From the NCBI GenBank assembly GCA_014728085.1, contig WJMF01000099.1:62001-126000 (forward strand): 64,000 nt of DNA, given 5' to 3'. The notes below the pieces were generated by a model that was given only the letters and a program-made list of their open reading frames with translations, did no database searches and was not told the origin of the DNA. Of this stretch, positions 35,330 to 44,486 are shown one piece after another (the stretch's first letter is position 1; each line of letters starts with the position of its first letter). Origin of the DNA: Candidatus Zhuqueibacterota bacterium (GTDB lineage Bacteria; Zhuqueibacterota; Zhuqueibacteria; Residuimicrobiales; Oceaniaggregativiventaceae). The translations under genes and the position numbers were made by a program.

Positions 35330-37594
35330 GTGAAGGTTTTTAGTCATATGTTTTTGTTAACTTATTTTATCATCGGGTTGGGAGCCGCCCGAGAGGATAC
35401 CTTTAAAGCTCAATACGACTGGGGCTTGATGCTCTGGCGCAAGGGAGAATATAAGCAGGCCATTAACCAGCTTGAGGAGATGTCCAAACGCTGGCCCGAT
35501 AGTAGCGTGATCTATAGCCTCCTTGGCCAATTCCAAATAAAAATGGATGATTACGGTGAGGCGAAAAAATGGTTCAAAAAGGCCGAGGAAAGAGACGAAA
35601 ACAATCCGGAAACACATTATTATCTGGGAATATGCAGCCGGGAACTTTCCCTTCACAAACCGCCGTTATTACGGCAACTTGAAATGAAACGATCCAGAGA
35701 GCACTTTGAGTGGGTCACACAAACCTTTCCCGATTACAAAGATGTTTGGTATCAGTTTGCTATTTTGGATAAATACAAGCGCCACTACAAGGATGCAGTC
35801 ATCAAAGCGGAAACGCAGGCCAGAATTAAACCGTATGTTCCTCATATCATATCAGGTGCACATTGGTTGTATGATATATTTTTGGATCACAAAAATCCTG
35901 AAGAGTGGTTGTTGGCACAGGAGGGGTTTCGGGCGGATTATTTTTTGGCGGAACTTTACCGCAGGGAGGAAAAATTCAGACAGGCGGATTCGATACTGCA
36001 AAATCTCATCGATTGTCCGATAGAGTATCTCAAAGTTCCTGTTTTTCTCTCCTATGCCCGCATGTACTCGCAACAAAACAGGGGAAAAGATGTTCAAAAC
36101 AGTTTTTATCGCGCTATTGACTCTCTTGAAACGGTGGTTGAGGCGGCATTGGTGTTTCAGGATATTAAATTCGTGTTAACCGACACTGAGTTGGATTATT
36201 ACCTTTCCTTAAATAATATTGCTGAGCTTAGACGATTTTTTCGTCTTTTTTGGCAACGCAGAAACCCGGTACCGGCTGCACCATTAAATTTTCGGCTGAT
36301 AGAGCATTACCGGCGATTGGTTTATGCTGAAGCGTATTATCGTTACGATGGCGAACGGACGTGGTTTAATAACCCCGACAAGGAAAGATATTTACGGTTT
36401 CCCAGGGTATTCAACCTGAATCGGATTTTTAATGACAAGGGACTGGTATATATCCGCCACGGAAAACCGGATGATTATGCCGCCGATGTCGGAGAAGACA
36501 TACCTCAAAATGAATCCTGGCTCTATTACAAAAGAGGAAACAATAAAAAATTAATCTTTCATTTTTTCATTGACGAAAATGCATCCGGAAACAACTGGCG
36601 CCTGAAAGCAGAAATTCCCAGGGCGCTGGCTTTTAGCCGTATTAACTGGGATAAAATTTTCCATCGCATCTATTCTGCCAGCTATCTGGATTATCTCAAC
36701 ATCAAGACAGAGATGACCGAATTGAGCAAAAAGGACGTCATGGTGGGGTTGAATAGCGATCGTCACAGCTGGCCAAAGGAGACCAAATCTCTGTCTTTTC
36801 CTTTCTACCTCTCTTCGTTTAAAGGCAGAGGTGATTCTACCCGATGCGAAATATATTATGGCTTGTCAATTGAAGATTTATTGCTGAAAACGGATGAAGA
36901 CGCTGCAGGTGATGAGATTATCTGGGGCTTTAAGGCTGTGGATAACCATTTCAATGATATCCATAAAGAGGTAAAGAGAATTTCGCTTTCGGATATCCGC
37001 GATATGACGGATTCTCTGGGCATGTATATCGATCAAATTACGTTTAGCTCGGACACCAGTCAGCATCTTCTCAGCCTTTATTTGCAGGGGATCAAAGAAA
37101 ACGAAAAAGGCGGATACACCTTTCGTTATCATCCTCCCTTCTATGATGATAAATCCATCAAAATGAGCGAACTGGAACTCGCCAGAACGATTCAGCCTTC
37201 CGCCGATGCCGGTTCATTCGGCAAAAAGGGATTATCGGTTATTCCTCAGCCGGATCGCAGCTTTTACAAAAACAATCCCGTTTATGTTTATTTTGAATTG
37301 TATAATTTACCCGTTGAATATGGCAAAAAAATACAGTATACTTTGGAGTACAATATAGAAACGATTAAAAAATACAACCAGAATATCTTTTCCAAAATTG
37401 CCGGTATTTTTACAAAGAGCAAAGAGAAAATTTTCAACAGGGTCGAAAGATCGAGCGCCCAACGCGATGTTGTAGAATATATCGCTCTCGATCTCAGCGC
37501 CAAGGATGCCGGAGAGTATGAATTGACAGTACATGCCAAAATTCCGGGCAAATCAGCAACTGTCTCTTCCAAAGCAGGATTTACATTGTTATGA
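35330..37594 (+). CDS. TPR and GWxTD-domain protein, predicted exported
   Basis: 754 residues from a GTG start behind AAAGGAG. A short hydrophobic N-terminus (MFLLTYFIIGLGAA) is a likely signal peptide. Residues of about 22-110 hold TPR repeats (WRKGEYKQAINQLEEMSKRWPDS, DDYGEAKKWFKKAEERDENNPE). The middle contains the GWxTD-type domain: YLRFPRVFNLNRIFNDKGLVYIRHGKPDD followed by ESWLYY and LIFHFFID. GWxTD proteins are common in Acidobacteria and FCB lineages, but their function is unknown. It overlaps the next methyltransferase gene by ATGA, so the two are co-translated. Confidence 0.75.
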   Translation: MKVFSHMFLLTYFIIGLGAAREDTFKAQYDWGLMLWRKGEYKQAINQLEEMSKRWPDSSVIYSLLGQFQIKMDDYGEAKKWFKKAEERDENNPETHYYLGICSRELSLHKPPLLRQLEMKRSREHFEWVTQTFPDYKDVWYQFAILDKYKRHYKDAVIKAETQARIKPYVPHIISGAHWLYDIFLDHKNPEEWLLAQEGFRADYFLAELYRREEKFRQADSILQNLIDCPIEYLKVPVFLSYARMYSQQNRGKDVQNSFYRAIDSLETVVEAALVFQDIKFVLTDTELDYYLSLNNIAELRRFFRLFWQRRNPVPAAPLNFRLIEHYRRLVYAEAYYRYDGERTWFNNPDKERYLRFPRVFNLNRIFNDKGLVYIRHGKPDDYAADVGEDIPQNESWLYYKRGNNKKLIFHFFIDENASGNNWRLKAEIPRALAFSRINWDKIFHRIYSASYLDYLNIKTEMTELSKKDVMVGLNSDRHSWPKETKSLSFPFYLSSFKGRGDSTRCEIYYGLSIEDLLLKTDEDAAGDEIIWGFKAVDNHFNDIHKEVKRISLSDIRDMTDSLGMYIDQITFSSDTSQHLLSLYLQGIKENEKGGYTFRYHPPFYDDKSIKMSELELARTIQPSADAGSFGKKGLSVIPQPDRSFYKNNPVYVYFELYNLPVEYGKKIQYTLEYNIETIKKYNQNIFSKIAGIFTKSKEKIFNRVERSSAQRDVVEYIALDLSAKDAGEYELTVHAKIPGKSATVSSKAGFTLL

Positions 37595-38295
37595 CAAATA
37601 CAGACCGGAACGAAGAAATTGATCTGATTGATGAGGTGTTTGCCTCTGTAATTCCAAAATTCCACGAAGCCCATGATATTATGGTTTCATTGCTGGATTT
37701 TCCACAAGCGCAAAAGGTTCGGATTGCTGACCTCGGAAGCGGATTCGGCGCCTTTTCAACCCGTATATTCAACGTATTGCCTTCTGCAACCCTGTTTGCT
37801 ATCGACCGGAATAAAGATATCCTGGAAAGAACAAGGAAACGCCTGCCAAATGAGGTCACAGATCAATATATTCCGTTTCTTCGTGATTTGAACGATAAAG
37901 CATGGATGCATGAGCTGGACTCGCTGGATGCCGTTCTGTCATCCTTTACGCTTGATTTTTTAACCCTGGAACGACACGAAGAGCTCATTCATGAAGCCTA
38001 TCATTTGCTTAATCCTCAAGGCCGGTGGATTTCATGTGAGTTTTTCCGCACCGAGGATAACCGGATCAACAGGGTTTTTCATGAGATTGAGATAAGATAC
38101 GTGCAGAATGAAATGAAAGCCGGAAATGTGGATAAAGAGCAAATCGACCGAATGGCCAAATCCAATCTTTTGCGGCAACAGCATCACGTCTGCACTGTTG
38201 GTGAAAAAATGGAGTGGATGAGAAAAGCAGGATATCAACAGATTGAAATTCCGTGGAAATTTTTAAACCTCGCCGTTATTTCCGGGGTCAAGTAA
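37591..38295 (+). CDS. Class I SAM-dependent methyltransferase
   Basis: 234 residues. Motif I VRIADLGSGFGAFSTRIF and the acidic end of the second strand LFAIDRNKDIL mark the SAM site; DAVLSSFTLDFLTLERHEELIHEAYHLLNPQGRWISCEFF gives motifs II and III. A helical cap follows. The start overlaps the stop of the GWxTD gene by four bases. Substrate unknown; small-molecule type methylation is most likely from the fold. Confidence 0.8.
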   Translation: MTNTDRNEEIDLIDEVFASVIPKFHEAHDIMVSLLDFPQAQKVRIADLGSGFGAFSTRIFNVLPSATLFAIDRNKDILERTRKRLPNEVTDQYIPFLRDLNDKAWMHELDSLDAVLSSFTLDFLTLERHEELIHEAYHLLNPQGRWISCEFFRTEDNRINRVFHEIEIRYVQNEMKAGNVDKEQIDRMAKSNLLRQQHHVCTVGEKMEWMRKAGYQQIEIPWKFLNLAVISGVK

Positions 38296-38378
38296 TTTCA
38301 TCACCTTGACATCCACCTGGATTTCTGATTACCAATAAAAGTGAACCGATTTCTCTGCCAATCGATAAGGACCTTGCC

Positions 38379-40571
38379 ATGTTTACTGCAACACTTTTCG
38401 GTGAAAAAAGAATCTGTGTTGAATTTGAGAATCATACGGATCATTTACATGTCCAGGATTTTAAGCTCAATCCCGGGGTAAGAATCAAACAAATCCGGCA
38501 AAAAGGAAACATATACGTTGTTCACACGGATCCTCTTTCGCTGAATCAGACTCTGCACCTGACCTGTAAAGATCATACTGCCGAGATTATTCCGGATACG
38601 GTTCTGGATCGTTATCGGTCCAACAAGGAGATGGGGTGCAGCTGGAATGCAGAACAAACTTTTTTTAGACTCTTCTCGCCGCGGGCAAAACAGATTACCT
38701 TGTTCCTCTATAATGAATTTGGTTCTGATAAACCGGATGCGTACGACATGCTGCGCGATGAGGACGGTGTATGGGAATACGTTTTGCCTGGTCATCATTT
38801 TGGAAAATATTATGCCTACAGCGCCAAAGGTCCCGAAGGGGTTGCCGAATGTTTTGATGAAAAGGTCATTATCGGTGATCCCTATTCGCGTGCTGTGGCG
38901 AGGGACAACTCTTATCACCACCGCTCTATTTCATTGATTATCGATCCGGCAGATTATGACTGGCAGGGGGATACCGGGATTCACATACCGCCCGAAGAGC
39001 TGATTATCTATGAATGCCATATACGCGATATGACTGCGGATTCGAGCTCCGGCGTTTCACCGGATCTTGCCGGAACCTACAGAGGACTTTGCCAGACCGG
39101 CATCCGCGGTGGCCTCGAACATATAAAATCTTTGGGCGTCAATGCCGTTGAATTCCTGCCGGTTCACGAGTTTGCCAACCTGGAAATTCCTTATGGTGTT
39201 AAGACAGATGGGGTTCTCAACTCCTGGAATCCCTATTCGCGAAACCATTGGGGATATATGACCAGCTATTTCTTTGCCCCTGAATCCTGCTATGCAACGC
39301 AACAATCATTACAAAGCGACTTTTGTGGTGTGGACGGAAGAGCGATCTTTGAATTCAAAGATGTGGTAAGAATTGTTCATCAAAATGGAATGGCGGTTAT
39401 TCTGGATGTTGTTTTCAATCATATCTCTCACTATGACTGGAACTGCTATAAACATCTGGGAAAAAGCTACTATTTTCGTCTGGATAAAAAGGGGAAATAT
39501 CTGAAAACGAGCGGTTGTGGAAACGATTTTAAAACAGAACGCCCGATGGCGAGAAAGATGATTCTGGACTGCCTGAAATACTGGATGAGGGAATACCATA
39601 TCGATGGATTTCGCTTCGACCTTGCCGCTCTTATCGATCACGAGACGGTTGAAGCGATCGCTTTCGAATTGCGCGAGATAAATCCGAATGTCATTTTGAT
39701 TGCAGAACCTTGGGGAGGAGGAAAATATCAACCGGCTGAATTTTCTCAGCATGGCTGGGCTGCCTGGAACGATCAATTTCGAAACAGTGTCAAAGGTGAG
39801 AATCCACAGCATGGACAGGGATTTATATTTGGAAAATGGTGGGGCGGTAACAACAAAGAGACGTTGAAACGCTATATCGGCGGCACCCTGATAAACGAGG
39901 GCGGAATGTTCAAACAGGCCGGGCACTCTGTAAATTATCTGGCTTGCCATGATGATTATGCGCTCGGTGATTTTATCCGCATCGGAAGCGGTAAAATAGA
40001 GCCGGAAACCATTGTTACCGACATGACCTCTCATGTCAAGCTGGATGCCGGGGAAATGCGGCTGAACAAACTGGCAGCGCTTGTTCTGTTTACCAGCCGG
40101 GGCGCCTGTATGGTTACAGCCGGTCAGGAATATGCCCATAGCAAGGTGATCGCCCGGACGACAGCTCCGGATTATCGCATTGGCAGAATCGACAACAACA
40201 GTTATAATAAAGACAATCAAACGAACTGGATTAATTATGATTTCGTTGATCTCAACAGACAGTTGGTTGAATATTATCGCAAATTGATTCATATGCGTAA
40301 ATTAAATCCAGTGTTCTCTGATTCATCGGCAAAACTTGAATTTATTGATCATCCCAATCCTTTTGCCCTGGGATATCATTACAAACGGGGGGAAGAGTCG
40401 AACCGCCCTGATCTAGTGGTTTATATCAATGGGGATAACAATCATGCGGTTGAGTTTGAACTGCCTGCCGGTAAATGGAAAATTGTGATCAGCGAGACAG
40501 ATAAAAACATAACACGTTTTGTGGAAAGTCGCATAACCCTTTCACCAGCTACCGGAATTGTGCTGGAATAA
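38379..40571 (+). CDS. GH13 alpha-glucan debranching-type enzyme (pullulanase/isoamylase-like)
   Basis: 730 residues, no signal peptide. An N-terminal beta domain is followed by a CBM48-like domain (WNAEQTFFRLFSPRAKQITLFLYN). The GH13 catalytic regions are DVVFNH (343-348), GFRFDLAA with nucleophile D414, AEPWGGG with acid/base E443, and CHDD with H524 and D525. NHWGYMTSYFFAPE and the order CBM48-barrel-C-domain match type I pullulanases and glycogen-debranching enzymes. Likely acts in the cytoplasm on alpha-1,6 linkages of glycogen or imported glucans. It has region-IV variant HDD where HDN is common. Confidence 0.85.
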   Translation: MFTATLFGEKRICVEFENHTDHLHVQDFKLNPGVRIKQIRQKGNIYVVHTDPLSLNQTLHLTCKDHTAEIIPDTVLDRYRSNKEMGCSWNAEQTFFRLFSPRAKQITLFLYNEFGSDKPDAYDMLRDEDGVWEYVLPGHHFGKYYAYSAKGPEGVAECFDEKVIIGDPYSRAVARDNSYHHRSISLIIDPADYDWQGDTGIHIPPEELIIYECHIRDMTADSSSGVSPDLAGTYRGLCQTGIRGGLEHIKSLGVNAVEFLPVHEFANLEIPYGVKTDGVLNSWNPYSRNHWGYMTSYFFAPESCYATQQSLQSDFCGVDGRAIFEFKDVVRIVHQNGMAVILDVVFNHISHYDWNCYKHLGKSYYFRLDKKGKYLKTSGCGNDFKTERPMARKMILDCLKYWMREYHIDGFRFDLAALIDHETVEAIAFELREINPNVILIAEPWGGGKYQPAEFSQHGWAAWNDQFRNSVKGENPQHGQGFIFGKWWGGNNKETLKRYIGGTLINEGGMFKQAGHSVNYLACHDDYALGDFIRIGSGKIEPETIVTDMTSHVKLDAGEMRLNKLAALVLFTSRGACMVTAGQEYAHSKVIARTTAPDYRIGRIDNNSYNKDNQTNWINYDFVDLNRQLVEYYRKLIHMRKLNPVFSDSSAKLEFIDHPNPFALGYHYKRGEESNRPDLVVYINGDNNHAVEFELPAGKWKIVISETDKNITRFVESRITLSPATGIVLE

Positions 40572-40628
40572 ATTTTTCTTGTTTGCCGGGATGTGTTTTT
40601 GTATTTTTAATTTTTCAAGGGTGACAGC

Positions 40629-41777
40629 ATGCAAAAAAATATCTCAGCGCTTGACCTGGCGATTAAACTGGTACAGATCAATTCCGTTACTCCCTCCCAA
40701 AAGATCGACGCACAAACACCGGGGGAGCAGGATATGGCGCAATTTCTATATGATTATTTAACACCACAAAATTTTCAGTGTGAACTGATTCCGGTAAAAG
40801 AAAATCGTCCCAATTTTATTGCCAGGCACGATAGTTATGATCCGGAATTACCGACTCTGGCGTTTGAAGCCCATCTGGATACGGTGGATGTCGAAAATAT
40901 GTCGATAGAACCGTTCGCCGCCGGTATTCGGGATGACCGCCTTTATGGCAGGGGGGCTTGTGATACGAAAGGCACTATGGCTGTAATGATTACAGCCATG
41001 TTGGAGTGGTATCGCAAACAGCCTGACACGTTTAATCTCATTTTCATCGGCACCATGGGTGAAGAACTCGGGACCATCGGTGCCAAGGCCCTGATCAAAA
41101 CAAAACCCGATGTGCAAATGGTTTTGGTCGGCGAACCAACCCATTGTGTTCCGGTTGTTGTACATAATGGATTATGGCGTTTTAAACTCTTGACCGACGG
41201 ACGGGCCTGTCATAGTTCAACACCGCATGAAGGAGAAAATGCCATTGAAAAAATTCGTCCCATATTCAATTATTTGTTGACCGATTTTAAACCGTTTTTT
41301 GAGAAATTCAGGGGCAACACCTTTTCCATTACGCAGTTTCATGGGGGCGTAATGATGAATATTGTTCCGGATCGCTGCTCGCTTACCATTGATGCCAGGT
41401 ATGGCCCGGAAACAGATCTGAACGCCTTACAGAAATCACTATTTAAACAGCTCGAGCAAATCGATAACTATCACTATGAAGAAATTCAACGTGAACCTGC
41501 TTTCAGGTCAGAAGGTGCGCTGCTCTATCTGCTGGATAAAGCACTTTACGATTTGGGGATCGAGTCCGTTCATGGCCGCGAGCCATGGTTTTCCGATGCG
41601 GCGCATTTTAGCCAGGCCAATTATGATTGTGTGGTGTGGGGAGCGGGATCGATTCAACAAGCGCATACGAGAGATGAATATGTTTCGATAAAGCAATTGC
41701 ATAAAGCCCTTCAGGTTTTAAACAGAATGTTAATACATTGCAAAGAGTATTTTTATGATAAACAAAAAACCACTTAG
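40629..41777 (+). CDS. M20-family zinc metallopeptidase/deacylase (ArgE/DapE/CPG2 type)
   Basis: 382 residues. Metal ligands are H82 and D84 (AHLDTV), D112 (GRGACDTKG), the catalytic E145 with E146 (MGEELGT) and E169 (VGEPTH). A dimerisation-domain insertion contains ACHSSTPHEGENAIE. The group includes acetylornithine deacetylase, succinyl-diaminopimelate desuccinylase and carboxypeptidase G2. ArgE is unlikely to be needed because ArgJ is present, so the substrate is left open. It overlaps the next radical SAM gene by 23 bases. Confidence 0.82.
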   Translation: MQKNISALDLAIKLVQINSVTPSQKIDAQTPGEQDMAQFLYDYLTPQNFQCELIPVKENRPNFIARHDSYDPELPTLAFEAHLDTVDVENMSIEPFAAGIRDDRLYGRGACDTKGTMAVMITAMLEWYRKQPDTFNLIFIGTMGEELGTIGAKALIKTKPDVQMVLVGEPTHCVPVVVHNGLWRFKLLTDGRACHSSTPHEGENAIEKIRPIFNYLLTDFKPFFEKFRGNTFSITQFHGGVMMNIVPDRCSLTIDARYGPETDLNALQKSLFKQLEQIDNYHYEEIQREPAFRSEGALLYLLDKALYDLGIESVHGREPWFSDAAHFSQANYDCVVWGAGSIQQAHTRDEYVSIKQLHKALQVLNRMLIHCKEYFYDKQKTT

Positions 41778-42984
41778 CTCGGTTTTAATCAAACCGGCCG
41801 GACCAGATTGTAATCTCAGCTGTGATTACTGTTTCTACCTGCAGAAAAGCGAGTTGTTTGAGCATTCCGTTCACCGAATGTCCGACGATATTCTTAAAGA
41901 GACTGTTCGGCAGACGATGCAATCCGGTGCTGATCAGGTCTCTTTTGGATGGCAGGGTGGAGAGCCAACCCTGATGGGACTTGATTTTTTTGAACGTGTC
42001 ATCCAATATCAGCAAAGATTCGGACGACCGCATCAGGTGGTCGGTAATGGATTGCAAACAAATGGCATGGTCATCGACGCAGAGTGGGCTGATTTTTTAC
42101 AGCAAAACCAGTTTTTGGTTGGGCTGTCGCTGGATGGCCCTGTTCATATACACGACCGATATCGAAAAACAAAGAGCGGTAAATCCACATGGGAGCGGGT
42201 TGTAAAAGCCCGGGATATCATGTTGGAAAAAGATGTACAGGTCAACGCCCTGGTCGTGGTTAATGATTATTCGGGTCAATATCCTGAAGAAATCTACCAG
42301 TATCATAAGGAAAACGGATTGTCATTCATGCAGTTCATACCCTGCGTGGAGCCGCATCCTCTGGACAAGGAGGCAGCGGCACCATTTTCGGTAGATGGTG
42401 AGACGTTTGGCCGTTTTTTATGCCGGGTTTTTGATCTTTGGATAGAGGATTTTCGTTACGGTCAGCCCACAACATCGGTGAGGTTTTTTGATTCGGTGTT
42501 TTATACCTATGTGGATAGGCAGCCGCCGGAGTGTACCCTGTTGGAGGAGTGCGGTGTTTATGTTGTGGTTGAACACAACGGCAATGTTTATTCCTGTGAC
42601 TTTTTTGTTGACCCCGACTGGTACCTCGGAAATGTTATGCAAGATCAGCTCACAGAGCTTCTCAACTCGCCACGGCAGCTTCAATTCGGCCGGGTGAAAT
42701 CGGCTTTGCCACCAGAGTGTAAACCCTGTAAATGGTTATCGTACTGCAGAGGCGGATGTCCCAAAGATCGCAGCAGCGATCCGCGTGACAAGGGGTCGAA
42801 TCATTTTTGTAAAGCTTATAAACTGTTTTTCGAACATGCCGATGAAAAATTAAAACAACTTGCCTATAAATGGAAGCTTGAGCACGGTATGATAAAACCG
42901 CAACAAAAGAATAACGTGGGAAGAAATGATCCCTGCCCCTGCAACAGCGGACGCAAATACAAAAATTGTTGCGGCGTCATTTGA
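41755..42984 (+). CDS. Anaerobic sulfatase-maturase-type radical SAM/SPASM enzyme with SEC-C tail
   Basis: 409 residues. The radical SAM cluster site is C19-x3-C23-x2-C26 (CNLSCDYC), followed by WQGGEPTLMGLDFF and GLSLDGPVHIHDRYR, as in anaerobic sulfatase-maturating enzymes. The SPASM region has C-rich segments NVYSCDFFVDPD, CKPCKWLSYCRGGCPKDR and NHFCKAYK. The last 20 or so residues are a SEC-C zinc motif ([19 protein letters not shown]). Such enzymes convert a Cys or Ser of a sulfatase to formylglycine. No sulfatase lies in the window, so another client is possible. Confidence 0.85.
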   Translation: MINKKPLSSVLIKPAGPDCNLSCDYCFYLQKSELFEHSVHRMSDDILKETVRQTMQSGADQVSFGWQGGEPTLMGLDFFERVIQYQQRFGRPHQVVGNGLQTNGMVIDAEWADFLQQNQFLVGLSLDGPVHIHDRYRKTKSGKSTWERVVKARDIMLEKDVQVNALVVVNDYSGQYPEEIYQYHKENGLSFMQFIPCVEPHPLDKEAAAPFSVDGETFGRFLCRVFDLWIEDFRYGQPTTSVRFFDSVFYTYVDRQPPECTLLEECGVYVVVEHNGNVYSCDFFVDPDWYLGNVMQDQLTELLNSPRQLQFGRVKSALPPECKPCKWLSYCRGGCPKDRSSDPRDKGSNHFCKAYKLFFEHADEKLKQLAYKWKLEHGMIKPQQKNNVGRNDPCPCNSGRKYKNCCGVI

Positions 42985-43010
42985 CAAGGAGTAAAAACTT
43001 TTTTTTCTGC

Positions 43011-43039
43011 TTGACCTTTTTTGCAAAGGTGTGTATTAT
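43011..43039 (+). promoter_or_regulatory. Sigma-70-type promoter for the M29 peptidase gene
   Basis: TTGACC (43011-43016), 17-base spacer, TATTAT (43034-43039), 40 bases before the ATG. An ATGAGGGGG sequence overlapping the ribosome binding region precedes the start. Confidence 0.7.
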
Positions 43040-43078
43040 TAAAAACAAATTTGGTCTATATACTTTTATGAGGGGGCC

Positions 43079-44221
43079 ATGGAAACCCTTTCGAAAAATG
43101 AATTAAAAAAGCTGATTCAGTCGGTTTTTCCTCCGCTCGAATCGGATAAACAGTTATATATTCTCGTTGATTTGCCGAAAAGCAGGCAAGAGGAGCTTGC
43201 CGCCTGGAACCGACGTAGAAACATTGCTTTTGACTGGTACGGGACTTTGGCAGGGATGCAGGCAGCGTTGGGTATCAAGCCTCATCTGGTTGCCTATATC
43301 AATGTCGGCTCGAATAATGCGGATTTACCCGAAAACGGTTACATTATCGAGGAGGCGGTTCCGCAAAACGCTGAAATTTTGGTTTCTCGTCATCAACCAC
43401 AGTCCTTTTCTCGGATATTCACAAATGCCGATATTGTGATAGCGCTTACCCAGTTTTCGGCAACAGCCCCTCTCAAATTGGCGGCAAAAGTATACGATTT
43501 CAGAGCGGCAACCATGCCCGGATTTTCCGAAAAAATGATTCCGGCCTTGCGAATTGACTATAATCTGGTGAATGATCGCGTCAATAAATTAAAAAACATG
43601 TTAGACGATGCCAAGGGGGCCCGCGTTCATTTCATCGTCGATAAAAACAAATCATATGAAATGTATTTTGACCTTCGCTATCGCAGCGCTCATGCCAGTG
43701 GCGGCAGGTTTCCCTCGCCGGGGACGGCCGGCAATCTTCCCAGCGGAGAGGCCTATATCGTTCCCTATGAAGGCGAAAAAGACTCTCAGAGTCTGACCGC
43801 TGGAACGCTGCCGGTTCAGTTTGATAATGACCTTGTTTTTTATCATATCGAACAGAATCGTGCCAGAGTTGTTTCCGGCAACAATAAAAGAGCCATCAGC
43901 GAAGAGCTTTTGCTGAAAAACGAACCTGCCTATGGCAATATGGCTGAGCTGGGATTCGGTATTCTTTACGATTTTGGGCTCAAGGCAATCGGCGAAGTAT
44001 TGCTGGATGAAAAACTCGGATTTCATATTGCATTTGGCCGCAGCGATCATTTTGATGGCTATGTCGGCCCTCAACAGTTTTCTTCGCCGGAAAATGTTGT
44101 CCATATTGACCGCATTTATCTTCATGATATACAACCCCGGATAACGGTTAGCGCTGTTGAGTTGGAGATTGATAAAAAGTTGACATTATTAATCGATAAC
44201 GGCCGGTATACTGTATTTTAA
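43079..44221 (+). CDS. M29-family (thermophilic) aminopeptidase-like metallopeptidase
   Basis: 380 residues. The C-terminal part carries the family pattern: GNLPSGEAYIVPYEG (metal-binding Glu), GNMAELGFG (Glu), EKLGFHIAFGRSDHFDG (His and Asp ligands) and VHIDRIYLH. The N-terminal part (YILVDLPKS, ALTQFSATAPLKLA) is the usual M29 lead domain. It would remove N-terminal residues from peptides using two metal ions. The assignment is from motif order rather than high identity, so substrate range is unknown. A strong promoter lies directly upstream, so it is probably monocistronic. Confidence 0.72.
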   Translation: METLSKNELKKLIQSVFPPLESDKQLYILVDLPKSRQEELAAWNRRRNIAFDWYGTLAGMQAALGIKPHLVAYINVGSNNADLPENGYIIEEAVPQNAEILVSRHQPQSFSRIFTNADIVIALTQFSATAPLKLAAKVYDFRAATMPGFSEKMIPALRIDYNLVNDRVNKLKNMLDDAKGARVHFIVDKNKSYEMYFDLRYRSAHASGGRFPSPGTAGNLPSGEAYIVPYEGEKDSQSLTAGTLPVQFDNDLVFYHIEQNRARVVSGNNKRAISEELLLKNEPAYGNMAELGFGILYDFGLKAIGEVLLDEKLGFHIAFGRSDHFDGYVGPQQFSSPENVVHIDRIYLHDIQPRITVSAVELEIDKKLTLLIDNGRYTVF

Positions 44222-44270
44222 TCCACAATGGCCATTTATGCCGGCCGGCAGCCTGGTTGGTAAATTTTTC

Positions 44271-44299
44271 TTGATTTTTTAATGTTTTTATGCTATACT
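44271..44299 (+). promoter_or_regulatory. Sigma-70-type promoter of a short transcription unit
   Basis: TTGATT (44271-44276), exactly 17 bases, TATACT (44294-44299). Transcription from about 44306 would reach the terminator at 44417-44447 after about 140 bases. Confidence 0.7.
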
Positions 44300-44333
44300 A
44301 TAACAATAATGAAGATAAGATGTTCTTTATAGG

Positions 44334-44417
44334 ATGGTTATTACATTGCGAAAAGTAAAAAACAGCAATTGTTTGTTTTGTCTATGGTATGACGATAACA
44401 CACGTATGAAAAAATAA
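44334..44417 (+). CDS. Candidate 27-residue microprotein (or small RNA)
   Basis: An ATG at 44334 or an in-frame TTG at 44346 (behind AGGATGG) opens a frame of 27 or 23 codons ending in TAA at 44415-44417, directly against the terminator stem. The peptide is basic and contains a CxxC pair and acidic run: NCLFCLWYDDNTR followed by MKK. It sits in its own promoter-terminator unit. I do not recognise it. CxxC could bind zinc or be redox active; equally the transcript could act as a small RNA with the frame being chance. Confidence 0.4.
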   Translation: MVITLRKVKNSNCLFCLWYDDNTRMKK

Positions 44418-44447
44418 AGTGCATCCTTTTGGGTGCACTTTTTTTTT
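44417..44447 (+). terminator. Rho-independent terminator
   Basis: AAGTGCATCC (44417-44426), TTTT loop, GGGTGCACTT (44431-44440): a 10-bp stem with one G-U pair, then a T run to 44447. It closes the short unit that starts at 44271. Confidence 0.9.
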
Positions 44448-44486
44448 GTCGGGAATGAGTATAACGTACGGGAAGGAGTGTAAAAG

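Noticed and set aside
38306-38334. Promoter for the GH13 gene (TTGACA at 38307-38312)
   Set aside because: The -35 is good but no acceptable -10 follows at 16-18 bases.
39309-40292. Open frame of 327 codons on the minus strand inside the GH13 gene
   Set aside because: It is fully antisense to a well-conserved catalytic barrel, shows no recognisable domain, and has no ribosome binding site; it is a coding shadow.
40629-41777. Calling the M20 protein acetylornithine deacetylase (argE)
   Set aside because: The fold fits, but ArgJ is present and makes ArgE unnecessary, and the context is not arginine synthesis; left as M20 family.
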